A program made the position numbers and the translations under genes. Positions 1 through 14,000 of a stretch of DNA of 64,000 bases are shown here, piece by piece. Origin of the DNA: Cololabis saira (Eukaryota; Chordata; Actinopteri; Beloniformes; Belonidae); NCBI RefSeq assembly GCF_033807715.1, contig NC_084596.1, positions 27,602,879 through 27,666,878 of the forward strand, in the 5' to 3' direction. Each line of letters begins with the position of its first letter. The first letter of the stretch is position 1. The notes beneath the pieces are model-generated. The model saw nothing but the letters and a program-made list of their open reading frames with translations. It did no database searches and had not been told where the DNA came from.

Positions 1-160
1 TGTGCCAACAGAAACCACTGACCCTTGTACTGTCACTCTATCACCATTGTATGCTGTTTATCCCTCATACCCTCTTATAGCCCTAGCAACCAATGCAGGT
101 GTGCCCAGGATTTGTACTCATGCAAGCGTGATGAGTCAGCCCAGCCTGGGCGTCTGTGTC

Positions 161-287
<127 letters not shown>

Positions 288-3200
288 CGTGTGTGCAGGC
301 ATAAACATGTGTGTGTTATTTTATCAGTCTGTGTCTGTGTCATAAACCGGTTCGTTACACATGGGGTGTAAAAGAGAAAAGAAAAAAAAAAGCTGAGGTG
401 TGTCCATAGCTTTCACTCTGCAGTGAATGATTTCAAACTGTTCTTTTGTGGGAGAGAAAAGAAAATTCTTTGCTTGGTGGCAAATGAGGTGAATCAGAGC
501 TAACATTTACTTCGGTCTCCAGAATAAATTACATGTTTGTATGTTGCAATAAAAAAAAGATATCCTTCCATTTGAAAATCGTATTAATGTGATATAGCAT
601 TAATGTGCTTTAGATACAAAGTCCACCAGATAGCAATATGTGTGATTTATTACTTGGGTGTGGTATCAGTTTAGATAGGTAAAGAAATCAGCAAATTCAT
701 GGGTGGTGTTCTTGCAGTGTGCATTCTTCATGTCAGCACAAAGATATGTGCACATTAAACCTTTATACCTTATCTGCTGTATGTGTGCTTTCATCTTTCA
801 CTACTATGATTAAAAGAGATAAACACCACTGAAAAAACAGAATTTCCAGTTAAAGTAAAGCCGAAGGATTAAGCCCTCACATGGATTGTGTTTCATGTTT
901 CTAGTTTCTTCAGAGAGTGCGATATGAAAGGTTTGAGAGGGTGGAATTTCCACAAAACCCTCAGATTCAGAAGTTGTTTGGTTTTTTTTTCAACAAAGTC
1001 TCAGTTTGTATCTGTTCAATGTTCTCACACAATAAAGAGCTTTAATCTTTCATAAATCATAAAATGCTGGAATTGGAGGGAACGTTTTACATTGTTTCAT
1101 AAAGGTTAAAGAAGAAAGCAGTGATTCATTTTTGACCACATTCAAGGCCGTCAAGACACCAAGACCCCTTTATTCCGGTTCTGTGTTGATCGCTGTTTCA
1201 TCTCATTGTTTCTTAATTCACTTAATTCTTCTTCTTTTTGCATGCATTTGGGCTTTTCTGAAGCTTCTTTCATTATCAAGTTTTTCCCAGTTGATGATTG
1301 TGTAAAATGTCATCTGTAACGTTCCAGGAAATGAAGGAGTTTAATGACCTGAGGAGGAGTTGCAGCAGCTTCTTAGCATTCCTGCTGATATTTTAGTACT
1401 GACTTGCTTGATGTTTCTTAATATTACAATGAAAAATCAAGTTTTTTAAAGCAACACTTTTGCATATTTTAAGTTTAAAAGTCATAGTTTTAAAGATGAA
1501 CTACCCAGGGTGTACCCCTGTCTTTTACCTGAAAGGAGCAGCGATGGGCTCCTGTGGACCCCTAGGGCCCTGAATAGGAAGAAATAAGTATAGATAATGG
1601 ATTGATGGATAGTTTTAAATATTGACAATTAAGAAAGTGTGAATAAAGTGACCCATCCCGAATTTGTTGTGGGAGGTAGTGGAAAGTTTGAGGAACCAGC
1701 TGTATCGATACATTAATAAACAAGACAACGTGAATTATCTCCCGTCTGTGAAACCAGCTGTCAGGGTTGATTACACCCTCCTTACTCAGTGCATGATGTC
1801 AGTACAGTGTCGGGAAATGTCGTGCATGCTTGAAAGTGTCAGCAGGTGGGACAGTAGCTGTGAATCAGGATATGAGCAGTCTGCTCCCTTTAACCCGGTG
1901 TTGCCTTTGCACAATCGCTGCATAATGATTTAATCCTTATAAAGTCCCAGAACTACTCAAAACTTTAGCTTTTGATTTCAAGTGTTGGCTTGTTGCAGGT
2001 GCATGAGTGCCAAAGTCCTCTTTCTGGCAGATCTCTTTGTGCACAGTTAGTGCAACAAAACCCACAGTGGGAAATATGCACAGAAAGCAAACGTCAAGTT
2101 AAATATTTACTGCCAGTGAAGTTACCATCCTACTCACATTTGACAGAATTTTGTAATGGGGAAGAGAGGTATAAATAAAAGACTAAGTAAAGTGTACTAC
2201 AGATGTAGCAGTATTGTGAAGCTATTAAAAAAAAGGTTAAAGAGGGAAAAAAATGTATAATTAATGGTGATTGTTCCGTTTGTCTTCATTATGACACGAG
2301 AGGATAGTTCACCATCCTACCTTGTAATCCATCTTTTTATATGTACCTTATATGCTGTAACTAAAGTGGCACATGTTCAGTCTTGCAGTGTTTTTGGTTG
2401 GGGGAAGGCGTGTTAAAAATGAGAACAAAGACAAAATAAACCCTACTGAGCCTGTAGGGTGTGGCTTTTACACCCATTTTTGAAGAAACAGTCATTATTA
2501 TAACTGAAATCTCAATGATATTTTTAATGTAACACTCAATCATATCCAGGACGGTTTTGGGTGATGCCACCTTCCCATTCAAAAGACATCTGGGAAAGAC
2601 ACACACCTAACTGCATAAAACCTGGGAAGATGCCAGATTTGGGTGTTGGTTTCTAGATGTCATCGATTAAGTTTACACCCACGACTTAACCCTCCTGCCC
2701 TCTCTTTGACTCATCCTGTCGGCTCTCCCACTTGTGTGTGATATGCTGGACTTAGGTGAAGTGTTCGCTGCCTATATGTCAGCGCTAAAACGCCAGAGGG
2801 CATTATATTTCCATCAGCACAGCCAACTATTGTTTCCTCCCTCAGGAGAAAGACTGTAGAGCTTATTTATTTCAAAAACAAAGGAGAGAAAAAAAAGGAA
2901 TGGCTCATTTTGTATACTATCGTCATTGAGATCTTCTGCATGTTTACTTTGTGTACATCAGCACAATCAGATAAAATCATGCTGGATTTTGCTGTTTACA
3001 TTTGACCACTTTACCATTATTTGTGCCTCACTCTGACAGTAGGTGTGTGTGTGTGTGTGTGTGTGTGAGAAAGTGTGTGTTGGCGACACCCATCCTTTTC
3101 TCTTGTCCTTGTTAAACCATTTAACTTTTCAAAACGTAGACACTCCCACTTGGTGCCGTGTGTGCAGACAGTGCAGAGGTAAAGACAGGCTATGAGCAAA

Positions 3201-3714
3201 CAGAGACAGGAGGTAATAAAAATGTATCAAAAAAAAGAAAATGAAAATGAAAAGGAGGCATAACTTAAATACTTAAAAAACAAAAACAGAGCATCTTAAC
3301 TTGAAGTCCTTCTTGCTCGTAAAGCACAAGGCTGAACGCTAAGACGGGCTTCTCTTGACCTCAAGAATGTTGAACTCAGGGTGACAGATTCTTTGTGGAG
3401 CCACTATCTCCTCTCACTCCACTGGGAATAAAAAAAAAGAAGAAAAAAAGCTGGCTGCTGTCTTCTTCAATTATCCTCAACCAGACATCCCTTATCCGGG
3501 TTGAAATAAATCCATATCTGTCTCGGCAGCTGGCAAGGGTAGTGATCACGTCAGGCTCAAAGAAAGCTATTTAAAGTTAAATCTATTTCACAATGATTAT
3601 GAAAAAATATTATTTTTATTATTATCTAATGCTAAAGGGTGGTGCCAAATCTGCCCTAAGAGTCTATAAAAAGACAGTCTTTTATCAATATATTTATCTA
3701 TATCTGCCTTTGAG

Positions 3715-4080
3715 CTGCCACTCCCTCAGATCAGCTGGTCAGCTGCTCCTGAGCGGCCCAAAACCAGGTGTAAGCTCAGAGAGGACTGAGCTTTCCCTGT
3801 TCTGGCTCCAAAACTGTGGCACGTTCTGCCTTTGCCCATTAGACAGGCCTCATCTGCGCTGGCTTTTAAATCTCTTCTTAAAACCAATCCCTTCTCCTTG
3901 GCATTATGGGTTGTTGACTTTTTGTTTCTTTTTTTTAATTGTATCTTTATTTTTTTTATCTTATTTGACCTTATCTGATTGTATTGCCTTCTTTTATTAT
4001 TTAATATGTTTGCATTTTTGTAAGGTGCAGCACTTTGGTCTGCTGTGGTTGTTTTAAACTTCAATATAAATAAAGTTGGA
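3715..4080 (+). mobile_element. decayed LINE 3' end (reverse transcriptase C-terminal remnant)
   Basis: Conceptual translation contains LRSAGQLLLSGPKPG and, after frame noise, a short Leu-rich stretch, resembling the conserved C-terminal tail of fish CR1/L2-type LINE ORF2 (pattern LRSxxQLLLxVPR...LWNxLP). The region then runs through T-rich 3' UTR to an AATAAA-containing end. It is heavily mutated and not functional. Confidence 0.55.
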
Positions 4081-4344
4081 TTAGACTAAAGGTGAGGGGC
4101 AGAACCAAACAAAAAAAAATGCTGTGAAATCCCAGTCAGCGTGTCTATGTGGGACCTGCGTGGATTAAAGGTGATCTACCTGGACACAGTGTGGGCTTGG
4201 TCTTTAAATGGGCAAACTGAGATGGGTCCCTTTTATTTTCAGTATTGTAAGCATGTCTACTTAAGGGATGCAAGTGGACTGTAATGGGAAATTGTGTGGG
4301 TCCTTTAACTAACACAGACCCACAACTGGAAAATGTACTTAAGC

Positions 4345-4785
4345 CCCAGGGCCCTCTTCACACTGCAAGTCTTAAAGCTCAATTCGGATACTTTCCTCAG
4401 ATCCGATTTTTTTGTTTGGCTGTTCACATTACCTTTTAAATTGTGGTCTACATCAGATTCCAGTGTGAACTGTTTGCTGTTTAGAACTGACCCGCATGCG
4501 CAGAAGAACAATAACAAAGAGGAGCAAAGGCAACGGATTGGAACTATGGCAGGGATAAACAGTGACAAATGTAGACATAGATTGATGTAAAATTTGCATC
4601 AAATTCACCTTGGCAGTTCACACTGCTGCCACATTGAAGAAAATGAGGTCTGATTCTGGACCACGTATGGAACAGATTTGATTGTTCACACTATTCCTGA
4701 AGAAGACTGACCTGGTCACTTGACCCCCCCCCCCCCAAAAAAAATCTGATTTGGGTCCCTGTTGCCTGCACTCTGAACAGGTAAA
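4345..4785. mobile_element. interspersed DNA-transposon-like repeat
   Basis: The left end (ctcttcacactgcaag) and the reverse complement of the right end (ctgttcagagtgcaggcaac) are loosely similar, and ttcacact-type words recur inside. This is the usual look of a common fish non-autonomous repeat. Exact ends and target duplication are not clear. Confidence 0.4.
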
Positions 4786-5099
4786 CACAGGTAACCCGAC
4801 ATTGGGACTCATATGGTGACTACAGATAAGAATAAAAGACAAAACATTGTTATTATTATTATTTTTTATTAATGCATCAAAATTAACATACAGGGAAATT
4901 GGAATCAGCAAAGACTTTGTGTACTGTACATCATGCCAGTGAAATAACAATACATAGCAAAAACATAAAACATTTGGAAGTACATTCATATATCAATGCA
5001 ATTAGTAACTTAATACCAACCTAATCTAATGGAGAACAAATTAAATAAAACTAAATAAATAAATAAAACTAATAATACAGAGAGGAGGAGTTACATTAG

Positions 5100-5440
5100 T
5101 ATAACATTCATGGTTTCCATCTTTAACATTGTTGAGGTGTACAAGTATAGATTTACATTTATGATTCTTCATATTCTTTATAATATGGATATGGAACTTC
5201 TCCAAAAAGTACAAAGTTAGTGACATAGTCAATATTGTTCAGGCCATCACTTTGATAAAAGGTAACTATATCTTTCAGAGAGAAGGTATAATTTCTATGC
5301 ACAAAATTAAATATGACGCTACCTCTTTCCAAAAGGCTGAGGTTTTGGTACATTCATAAAACAAATGAACAATAGTCACCTCTTGCTGTCCACAAAAAGA
5401 ACACATAAAGAAAAAACATGATACACTGACTAAGTTATAC
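5100..5440 (-). mobile_element. truncated LINE ORF2 C-terminus (L1/Tx1-like)
   Basis: Read on the minus strand from 5440 downward, an interrupted frame gives a CxxC zinc-knuckle-like start (MCSFCGQQEVTIVHLFYEC), then TSAFWKEVASYLI, an internal stop, and NYTFSLKDIVTFY, followed in a shifted frame by KFHIHIIKN. This order is typical of the C-terminal end of fish L1/Tx1 ORF2. The AT-rich tail runs to about 5040. It is 5'-truncated and dead. Confidence 0.65.
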
Positions 5441-5639
5441 TTGTATGATGTCACGTTAATGTTTTGTGCTCGAGGTTACTTCAGCAACAACGACATATTT
5501 TGGTATGTTTTAATCATACACAGCCACGCAGTTATTGCGACACAATAATATGTTTCTCTGTCAAATGACGGCATTAGCCTTCCCACACGGAGCCAAGTAT
5601 TTCGTAAAACAGTTAAAGGTGTGGTTTCGGGCCAAAAGC

Positions 5640-6041
5640 AGGCAGCTTCCGTCTATTCACATCAGACTTTTATCTGCGCAACAGGAGACGGGGCGGAGAG
5701 ACGCACCAGAGCTGTCCGCGGTCCGGACCAGCGAGCACAGACAGTAACGCGCAAGAGAGAAAACACCAACAAAAACTCCGAGAAAACATGAGTCACTACG
5801 GCTCTAGTTCGAGACTGGCCAGCATGGGCCAGAGGAGTAATTCCCGGCCGGATTTGTCGGGTTTCCGCCAGGACGGCTACGCCGGGGGGAACGGCTTCAT
5901 GGGGGAGCTGCAGGCTGGAGACGGAGCTGGATACAACTATCACACCTCCACCTTCTCCAGGCACACCATCCACGGAGGAGGCGGGGGGGTCAAGGTGTCC
6001 GGCGGTGGGGGCATGGGAGCCGGCGACGGGGGAGGAATGAA
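5640..6041 (+). promoter_or_regulatory. dsp: dsp GC-rich promoter-proximal region, 5' UTR and first exon
   Basis: GC and CpG content rise from about 5640. The proposed leader (about 5690-5787) runs directly into ATG 5788, whose context (gaaaacATGa) has a purine at -3. No TATA box is obvious and the start site cannot be fixed from sequence. The first coding exon encodes a Ser/Gly-rich head with MSHYGSSSRLASMGQRSNS at its start and a glycine-rich end, resembling the short unstructured head of desmoplakins. It ends at 6041 with donor gtaaga, splitting a codon after two bases. Confidence 0.6.
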
Positions 6042-9000
6042 GTAAGAGTTTAAATAATAACTTGTTGAATGACTTTAAAGCTTGAATTATGGTTCTGCGT
6101 TAAATCGACGCAGACCCTACGCCGTAGGTAACGCGTTGGTGTAACGCGGAACCATAAATCAGCCTATAGAGATAGCCCTACCTGTATCCAGGTAAATACA
6201 GTCACCTGCCACTTTATCAGTCACAGGTGAACTGTATACCAGGTGTACCTAATAAAGTGGCCAGTGAGTGTATACGAATCATATGTGGAGGAATGTTTCA
6301 ACTTACATTAGTCTTCACATGACCTGTCTGCTATAAAACGTTATTTTTTTCTACTTTTTTCAACTACTATTACCTACTATAGTACTCCTCAATATCAGGG
6401 CGAAGCAAATATTTGCACACGCCCCTTCGGAAGCTCCTCCCACTGCTGTCACCTTTAGTTTGACGGCAGGATCAATACCTCAGGGGTTCCTTTGATTAAA
6501 TAAATACATGAATAAATAAATAAGGATTAGGATTAAATATGGACACAGACTGGGGGATTTTATTTTATGTACGTGTTCATGATATCGCCAGTCAATGCAT
6601 TTGTTTGTTTTGCATTCAAACTGTAGTAGTATTGCATTTTCCATACAACGTGTGCAAAAAAACCGTGCTTTGCAGGATTAAAAATAGCAATGTGTTAAAT
6701 GTTGGTGACCCTTTACTTTTAGCCAGAGGTTTAGAATACAAATGTTTTGTGTTTTTGATCTCATTCGCCAGTGATCATTTACAAAGACTCGTAGCAGTTT
6801 TGTTACCTGTTAACTATATTAACAGCATCTGTCTTTTACTCTATGATTATTTTAAAGCTTGAAACTTCATAGGCTTTTTTCCCTCCTTTTCTCTTTTTCT
6901 TGTGTAGCATACAAAATATTAGACAGAAAATTCTTTACCTGATGAACCAATGTCCGGAATTCCTGGAAAGAGCCAACATGATTGTCCACAGCGTAAGTGT
7001 TGTACACTTATGACATTCAAGATTACTAAGTTCCATTTTTGCACTTCTTATTGTAGGACATTTTAATAAGAATGGATAAACTGATTTGGCTTTGACTGCA
7101 ATGATATACACAAATAACTTCTTTTTTTTTTAACATAGTACAAGAAATCTATGTTCATGTGTTTCTTTTTTTTCATATTTGTTTAGGGGGGTCCGGCCAT
7201 AGAAGCTGAGAAGTGTTTGAGCCTGGCTGCAGAACACATTGAGCAGCTCAAGAATTGCAGCAGAACTCTCAACCAAATGCGTGTACAAAATGATGTTTTC
7301 AAAAGGTACAACTAAAAACAGTGTTTGTGTTTTTGCAGCTCGTGTGTTTGAATGCTTTTAAGTTTTGATCTGAAAAGCTTGTTTTTTCAGTTAAATCAAG
7401 CATCACCGATCAGCTCGGCTCTCTCTAATCAGTTTTTTTTTCGTGTTGCACATCTCCACAGTGTTGAACAGTTCCAGCAGTTCCACGCTGCCGTCCAGCA
7501 GAAGCTTGCCAGTGGAACTATAAGAAGGAGCAATGATGAAGAACGGTCCTTTACCGACGCCATTGCCTGGATTAACCAACAGAAGGTGAACTCAGAGTGA
7601 CAGAAGACACCTTCTTATTAGAATATGCCACAATGGTGCAAACGCATGTGGAAGTCACACAATGAACTGAGTAAAACTTAAATCTTATACGTAGCCATCT
7701 TAACTTTTTTAACGGGCCACCGCAAGTAAGAGCCCCCTTTTTCTTTTTCTTTTACCATTTTTCTCGATGCAATGGGAGGTGAAGGAGGCTTAGTGCTTAG
7801 CTTATCACATATGCTAACCAAATGTAACTGAAACCGTTTGGAACTGTTGCCAAAACATGATCTGTCAATGAAAGAGGCCAAGAGAGGTACGGGAAACAAA
7901 GCAGGGGATAGAGGGTTGCCATCTGAGAATGCAGCTCACAGAGTAGAAGGTAAAAAGAAATAGAGCGAGGCAGCAGCGAAGACCAAGGAGCTGTGGAAGG
8001 GAAAGGGAAAGAAGTAAAGCAGTGTGATATCTGACACTCTGCTCTGAGTCATTTGTTATGGGGCAGGGCAGTTCAGACAGCCTCTTGCATGTTTATGGGA
8101 AAACACCCTCCCACTAACTCTTATCCCAGTGTTCCCACCCAGAGAGAAACTCAACCTGTTATTCTGTCACCACCTTCAGCCTCACCCCTCTGTATCTCAT
8201 CACTCACCTTTTTGCTGGTGCTGCAAATACAACATTTCCTCATACATTACATTGCCAGACTTTTAAGCATAAACCGAATGAAAGTGATTTAATGAACTCA
8301 CTGCATTTATAGTGCTGACCGCACAGACATTTCAATATTAATTGATAGTTCGCAGCTAGACATTTGACACAGTACCAACATTTGGGTTTGCTCTGTAGCC
8401 TCAGGCTGGGCTCAAGAGCAGAAGGGAGTGGTGCAAGAACAAAAGCCTTGAGAGACAGACCAGTGGAAAAAAATGCAAGTGCGGAACAGGGTTGGGCTGA
8501 GGTTGTTTGCTGGCAGAGCTCCTATCAAAACCCAGAGCTGCGTACAAGGGGGGGCATAGTTGGAATAGTTTCCTGCTTAACAACAACCTTATGATTATAT
8601 GCTGACACCTAGAGGGCAAAAAAAAAGAAGGGATACCTTCTTTAGACCAGGGACTAAATGAAAGGCAATGTCTTTTACTATTTGAAGTCTAGAAATATTT
8701 GGTAGAGCATAACAGTGGTGAAAAATGGCGTCAGCAGATCCTGTAAGTAAACCAAAACAATGACTTTACGCTCATCAAAATGATTTGTGGTTCCCAAACA
8801 TCTAAGGCCAAAGCTTTAGACCTCCATTAATGTCAAGGAGAAATTATGACTCTTTTCAGCTGGTATGAATGGACTTATAGTGAAACTAGGCAGCTGCTGT
8901 CGGAGGTTTGGACATTTGTATGGGATAAATAATGTGGTCCTTTTGTGAAGTTTGATGTGCAGACGGTAAAAGAAAACAGGAACAACAACCACATTGTTTA

Positions 9001-10939
9001 CATAGGGTATAGATCACAGTTTTACATTGTTGTTGGTTTCCACTGGCTGTTGCTGTAACTTAGTGTTATATGTGTTGTAATTTTGCATTTGATAGCGGCT
9101 GATTGAGACAGCTTCATGGGGAGATGACGCCAGTTCCATAGAAAAGCAAATCATGTCCCACAACAAGTTCCACAGCTCGATCCAAAGAAGCATGGAAGTA
9201 GATCGTGCCAGAGAGGAGCTGGTACGTTGTCTTTCAAGTTGTTTTTATTAATGTTTTCATGTGGCATGTGTGCAAAAGCCCAATAATAACAGAGCAAAAA
9301 TGAATTCTTCTTTTCTTTCTAGCTCAGAGGGGACGACAGGTATCATTATTCCAGGATGGAGAGTGAATGGGACGTCCTCCAGGTAGAACCATACTTGTTA
9401 ATAAAACGTTTCCTTTTTGCCAAAGACGGCAGCCTTGTGCGTTATTGCTTACACTCGCCTTGTGTTGCTCGCAGAAAATGTCTCACAATCGCATGAGTCA
9501 GCTGCGAGACCTTCAGAACATCATCGAAGAGGTCTCTCAAGCCATCATGTGGGTGAATGAGAGAGAGGAGGAGGAGCTGGTGTTCGACTGGGGAGATAAG
9601 AACATCGATCAGTACATCCCCAAGAAGCAGGAGAGCTACTCTGTGAGAGTCCCCAGCCAATCCTTTTTGTTTTTAATTAACATCTCAAGTATGTCCGTTG
9701 TGTAATTATTTTGGATCTTTGCGCTCTGTTTTTCCTGACAGAGGCTGATGAGGGACCTGGAGGAGAAGGAGAAGGACCTGAACAAGCTGAAAGTGAAAGC
9801 TGATGGCCTTGTGAACAACAACCATCCCGCCTCAGACAAGATTGATGTAAATTCAATTTTCAATTCAATTTATTTGTATAGCGTCAAATCATAACAACGG
9901 TCATCTCATGACAACACGAAAAACAGAGATAAAAGTGATCAGATATAACACATCATAAAATAATGTATAAAAACATAAGCATCAGAAAAAGATCAACATC
10001 AGTGACAAAAGAGATCAGATATCACACATCATAAAATAAAACACAAGCATCAGAAAACAGCATCGGAGAAACGGAAGAAGAGCAAAACATCCCAAAAACA
10101 CAGTAACATCAGGCTAGCTGTAAAGGATTTTAGCTTTCCTACAGTATCCCCAACGGCACATTTGAGTGAGTTTTGTGTTGATGCCTGTGTGCATCCCCAC
10201 AGGCCTACATGGACACCCTGCAGACCCAGTGGAGCTGGCTCCTGCAGATCACTAAATGCATCCACGTTCATTTGAAGGAGAATGCTGCCTACAGCCAAGT
10301 AAGAGCCGAGTCCTACGGCGCCCTCTCTGGTGATTAAAGTAGATCTTTATCTTTTTATGTGAAGACATTTTTCTTTTCCGTTCTTTAGTTTTTCAAGGAA
10401 GCCAATGAGACGTATGCAAAGCTGCAGAAACAGCATGAGACGATCCGAACCAAGTTCACCTGCAACAAGAGCACCCCGCTGGATAACCTCTCAGAACTCC
10501 TGAAAACCCTGGAGGTAACATTACTAATAAGAAGGAATACCTGCGTGAATTTTTCCTGAAGCTGTGTAGCCGAACATGATAAGCAACTCGACATGCTTTA
10601 CAAAGATTTGCATGCTTAGAGTGCTGGTTAGGACCGTTTTAATAGAACCCTGCGACACATTTTTATCACATAGTAAAGGTTTTGAACAGAAAAATATGAC
10701 TTCACACAAATGTTAGCACTCTAATTAATAGAAAATCTCTGTCTGATTTTATGTAACAGAATGAGAGAGAACGGATCTTGGAGAATAAGAGACAGGTCCA
10801 AAGTCTGGTCAACAAATCCAAGTCCATCGTCAGACTGAAACCTCGCAACCCTGAGGAGAAAAGCAGCAGCCCTGTCATGGTGCGGGCCTTATGTGACTTT
10901 AAACAGGACCAGGTAGGACAAGCGGTTTCTTCCTCTCTA

Positions 10940-11037
<98 letters not shown>

Positions 11038-14000
11038 ACATTTGCATACATTAACAATAGCAGCAGTGTCTTCGGTGAGCTGTAACGAGTGTAACTCAAT
11101 GTCTTCTCTGTGTTTTTAGAAAGGCATATTAAAAGACGATGAAGGTATCCTGAAAGACAACTCTCATCGCAGCAAGTGGCAGGTGACGGGACCCGGCGGT
11201 CTGGACATGCTGATCCCGTCCGTGTGCCTGCTCATCCCCCCGCCAAACCCGCTCAGCATTGGCCTCGCCAACAAGTAAGAAATATTCAGCAGCGAAGAAG
11301 AAAGCTGATCAAACGTGAGCGGAGAAACTCTGCTTTGGGATGTTGGCTAGGCTTGTTGAAATAATATCAGCTGATGTGGATTCACTTAAATTATTCAGTA
11401 AATAATATTGTTTTTGAAGTCGAGTATTGGATACCTTGCGGTTTTGTTGTTACGGCTGCTAAGTTTGCGGCTTGTCTCTTTCTCAGAAATGAGCAGTATT
11501 ACGAAGCCATCATGGGTATTTGGAATCAGCTCTACATTAACATCAAGAGCCTCATCTCCTGGCAGTATTGCCTCAGAGATATGAACTACATCAATTCCCT
11601 CACCACTACAATGGTAAGATGGCACACAGTACAAGATCAACTCCAACAATCAACTTTCTGTTGTCTTTCTAAAGTCTGCCATGTTTTTCTTGTTTAAGCG
11701 TATAGTTTACTCAATTATCTAACCCATCCCTTCTGTCTGGTAGCTGTCAAAGATGCGTCCTGACCAGTATCGGAGCATCATCAAAAGTCTGGAGACTCAC
11801 TTCCAGGAGTTCATGCGTAACAGCCAAGGTTCTGAAATGTTCGGGGAGGATGACAAGAAAACCATGAAGGGGAACTTCGATAAAGCTCAGAACCACTACG
11901 ATACACTGATCATCCAGCTGCCGACTCTCAGTGAGTGTGAATCATGTTGTTCCGAAATGTAAAAGAAGCGTGTATTTATCCAGAGACATCCTTACAACAA
12001 ACTTACCAATTATTACTACTCTGAAGCTTTTCAAGAACACTGTTAATTTTCACTTTCAAAATATGTCTTCAAAATAAAGATGGACAGGAGGTGAAGCCTG
12101 AACCTCAAAAACCAGAAGTTGCAGTTAAGGTGCCTGCGACCAAAGTCCCAAAGCCGCAGCCTCCTGCAGCGAGCTCTACCATCAGCATCACGCTGCTCAA
12201 CAGTCTGCAAGCGCTTCGACACAAGCTGGAGGTGGCAGAATCTGATCTCACCAGTCATCTCCACGTCCCGCTGGGGGAGAACAGCGTGCACGAGTGCTCC
12301 GTGCACATTCAGAGGCTGCAGGTATGCAACCTTTCATTCATTCATGTAACTATATGCATCTTCAGAGTTAATCTCAAGAAACTGACAAATTGATTTCATA
12401 AAACCTTCTTCTTTTTTTAAATAATAAAACAAACGTATATTTTGATTTGAAGGGAGTTCACCAAGATATAGAATCTATTCATGATGAGTACCTCCACCTG
12501 AGAGAGAAGATAACAAAGCAGCTCAAGGGGATACCTGCAGACTCGGAGCACGCCAAGTTCCTCCGCTCTGAACTGGAAATCATCAATCAAAAACTGGCCG
12601 GCCTGCAGGGCCTCTATGCTGCCTATTCACAGAGGTTTGTAAATTCATGCCACCTGCATTTTTAATTTCCTATCATGTCTGAATGAAAGAAACTCTACAA
12701 ATTCTTAGAACAGAGAGTGAGACAACAAACAGCACGAGTCTCCTCAACCGGCAGTTTTAACGTAATGATTTGTGTCTGCGACAGACTGTCTGCCCTCAGG
12801 GCCTTGCTTCAAAACCTTCTCCAGGCCGAGGACATCATTAAAGTCCACGAGGCCCGGCTGACCGAGAAGGAGACCAGCTCCCTGGATGTCCGGGAGCTGC
12901 AAAACCATCGGAGCGTGCTCAAGGTTTTAAACACTTTCCACATTTTTTTTTCTTTCTGTAATTTTAAAGGCTTGAGATGCTGTATAAACATCTTTTTTTT
13001 TAAATAATTTGAAGAAACTACCAGTTTCTCTTTCTTCCGAAACTCTTTTGAAGGTATTTTTTACCTTGGAGTTGCGTCCAAGTATTTTGCAGATATTTTG
13101 ATATTTCACAAACATCTGCCAGTAGATGCAAAAAGAGAAGAGTTTGTGGCTTCTGTTTCTTTTGAAGTACAAGCCATTTCTGTATGCATACAAAGTTTAA
13201 AAATAGCCAATTATCCCTACATAGTCCCTATCCACACTATCACTTAAGTGGAATGACATTTTTGAGTCCTGTCAAGGGCTAAAAATAGCAGTTTGTTTTC
13301 ATAGCTCCGTCACCTCATGTGATAAGACACATACGCCATCCTGACTCAAAGCTGCTCCTATTCAGATGAAGGTTTACATTACTTAGCATTTTAATAATAG
13401 ATTCAAGGTTGTTTTAGCTCTGGAATGTTCCTTTAACTTCACTGGAGAAGATATCGAAAGCCACACGTCCGACTGCGATAATACTGAAAAGATATTCAAA
13501 GAAAAAACTGGTTAATCCTTTAAAGTATGAGGCCTGAATGTAAATAAAGTTATGAAATGGTAAAATGTAAATAAACAACAATAAACAGTATAGCTCTCAA
13601 TAACAAGAGCAGTTCATAGACATTCTGTGTTACTTTTTTTTTAATTATATTTTAACACTTTTCTCTAATAATATTTACATTGTCTTACTCATTTAAGATT
13701 TTTGATACAGGACTTAAGAGTCAGCTTTTACACAAGTGAAGGATGTGAAGTGTTTTCCTCCATCATTGAAAAAGTTTGGGATTAGCTCAGTTACCATTCA
13801 GCTGAGTTGGAGTTGAAAGTTTTGGATTTACACTTAATGATTGATCTAAGGAGGTTTAAATTGTTACTTCTTAATTAATTACCCAGTGAAAACATCTTTA
13901 ATATTAGTGCAGAAAAGGTTTCGTGATGGACGTCTTCTTTGTGCTTCAGTCTGGTTCTACATGAAAGTTTTACAGGATTCTTTAAACTAAACAAAACCTT

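Noticed and set aside
5159..5353. Minus-strand 64-codon ORF as a host gene
   Set aside because: Neighbouring frames show CxxC and other LINE ORF2 C-terminal features with internal stops; it is a transposon remnant.
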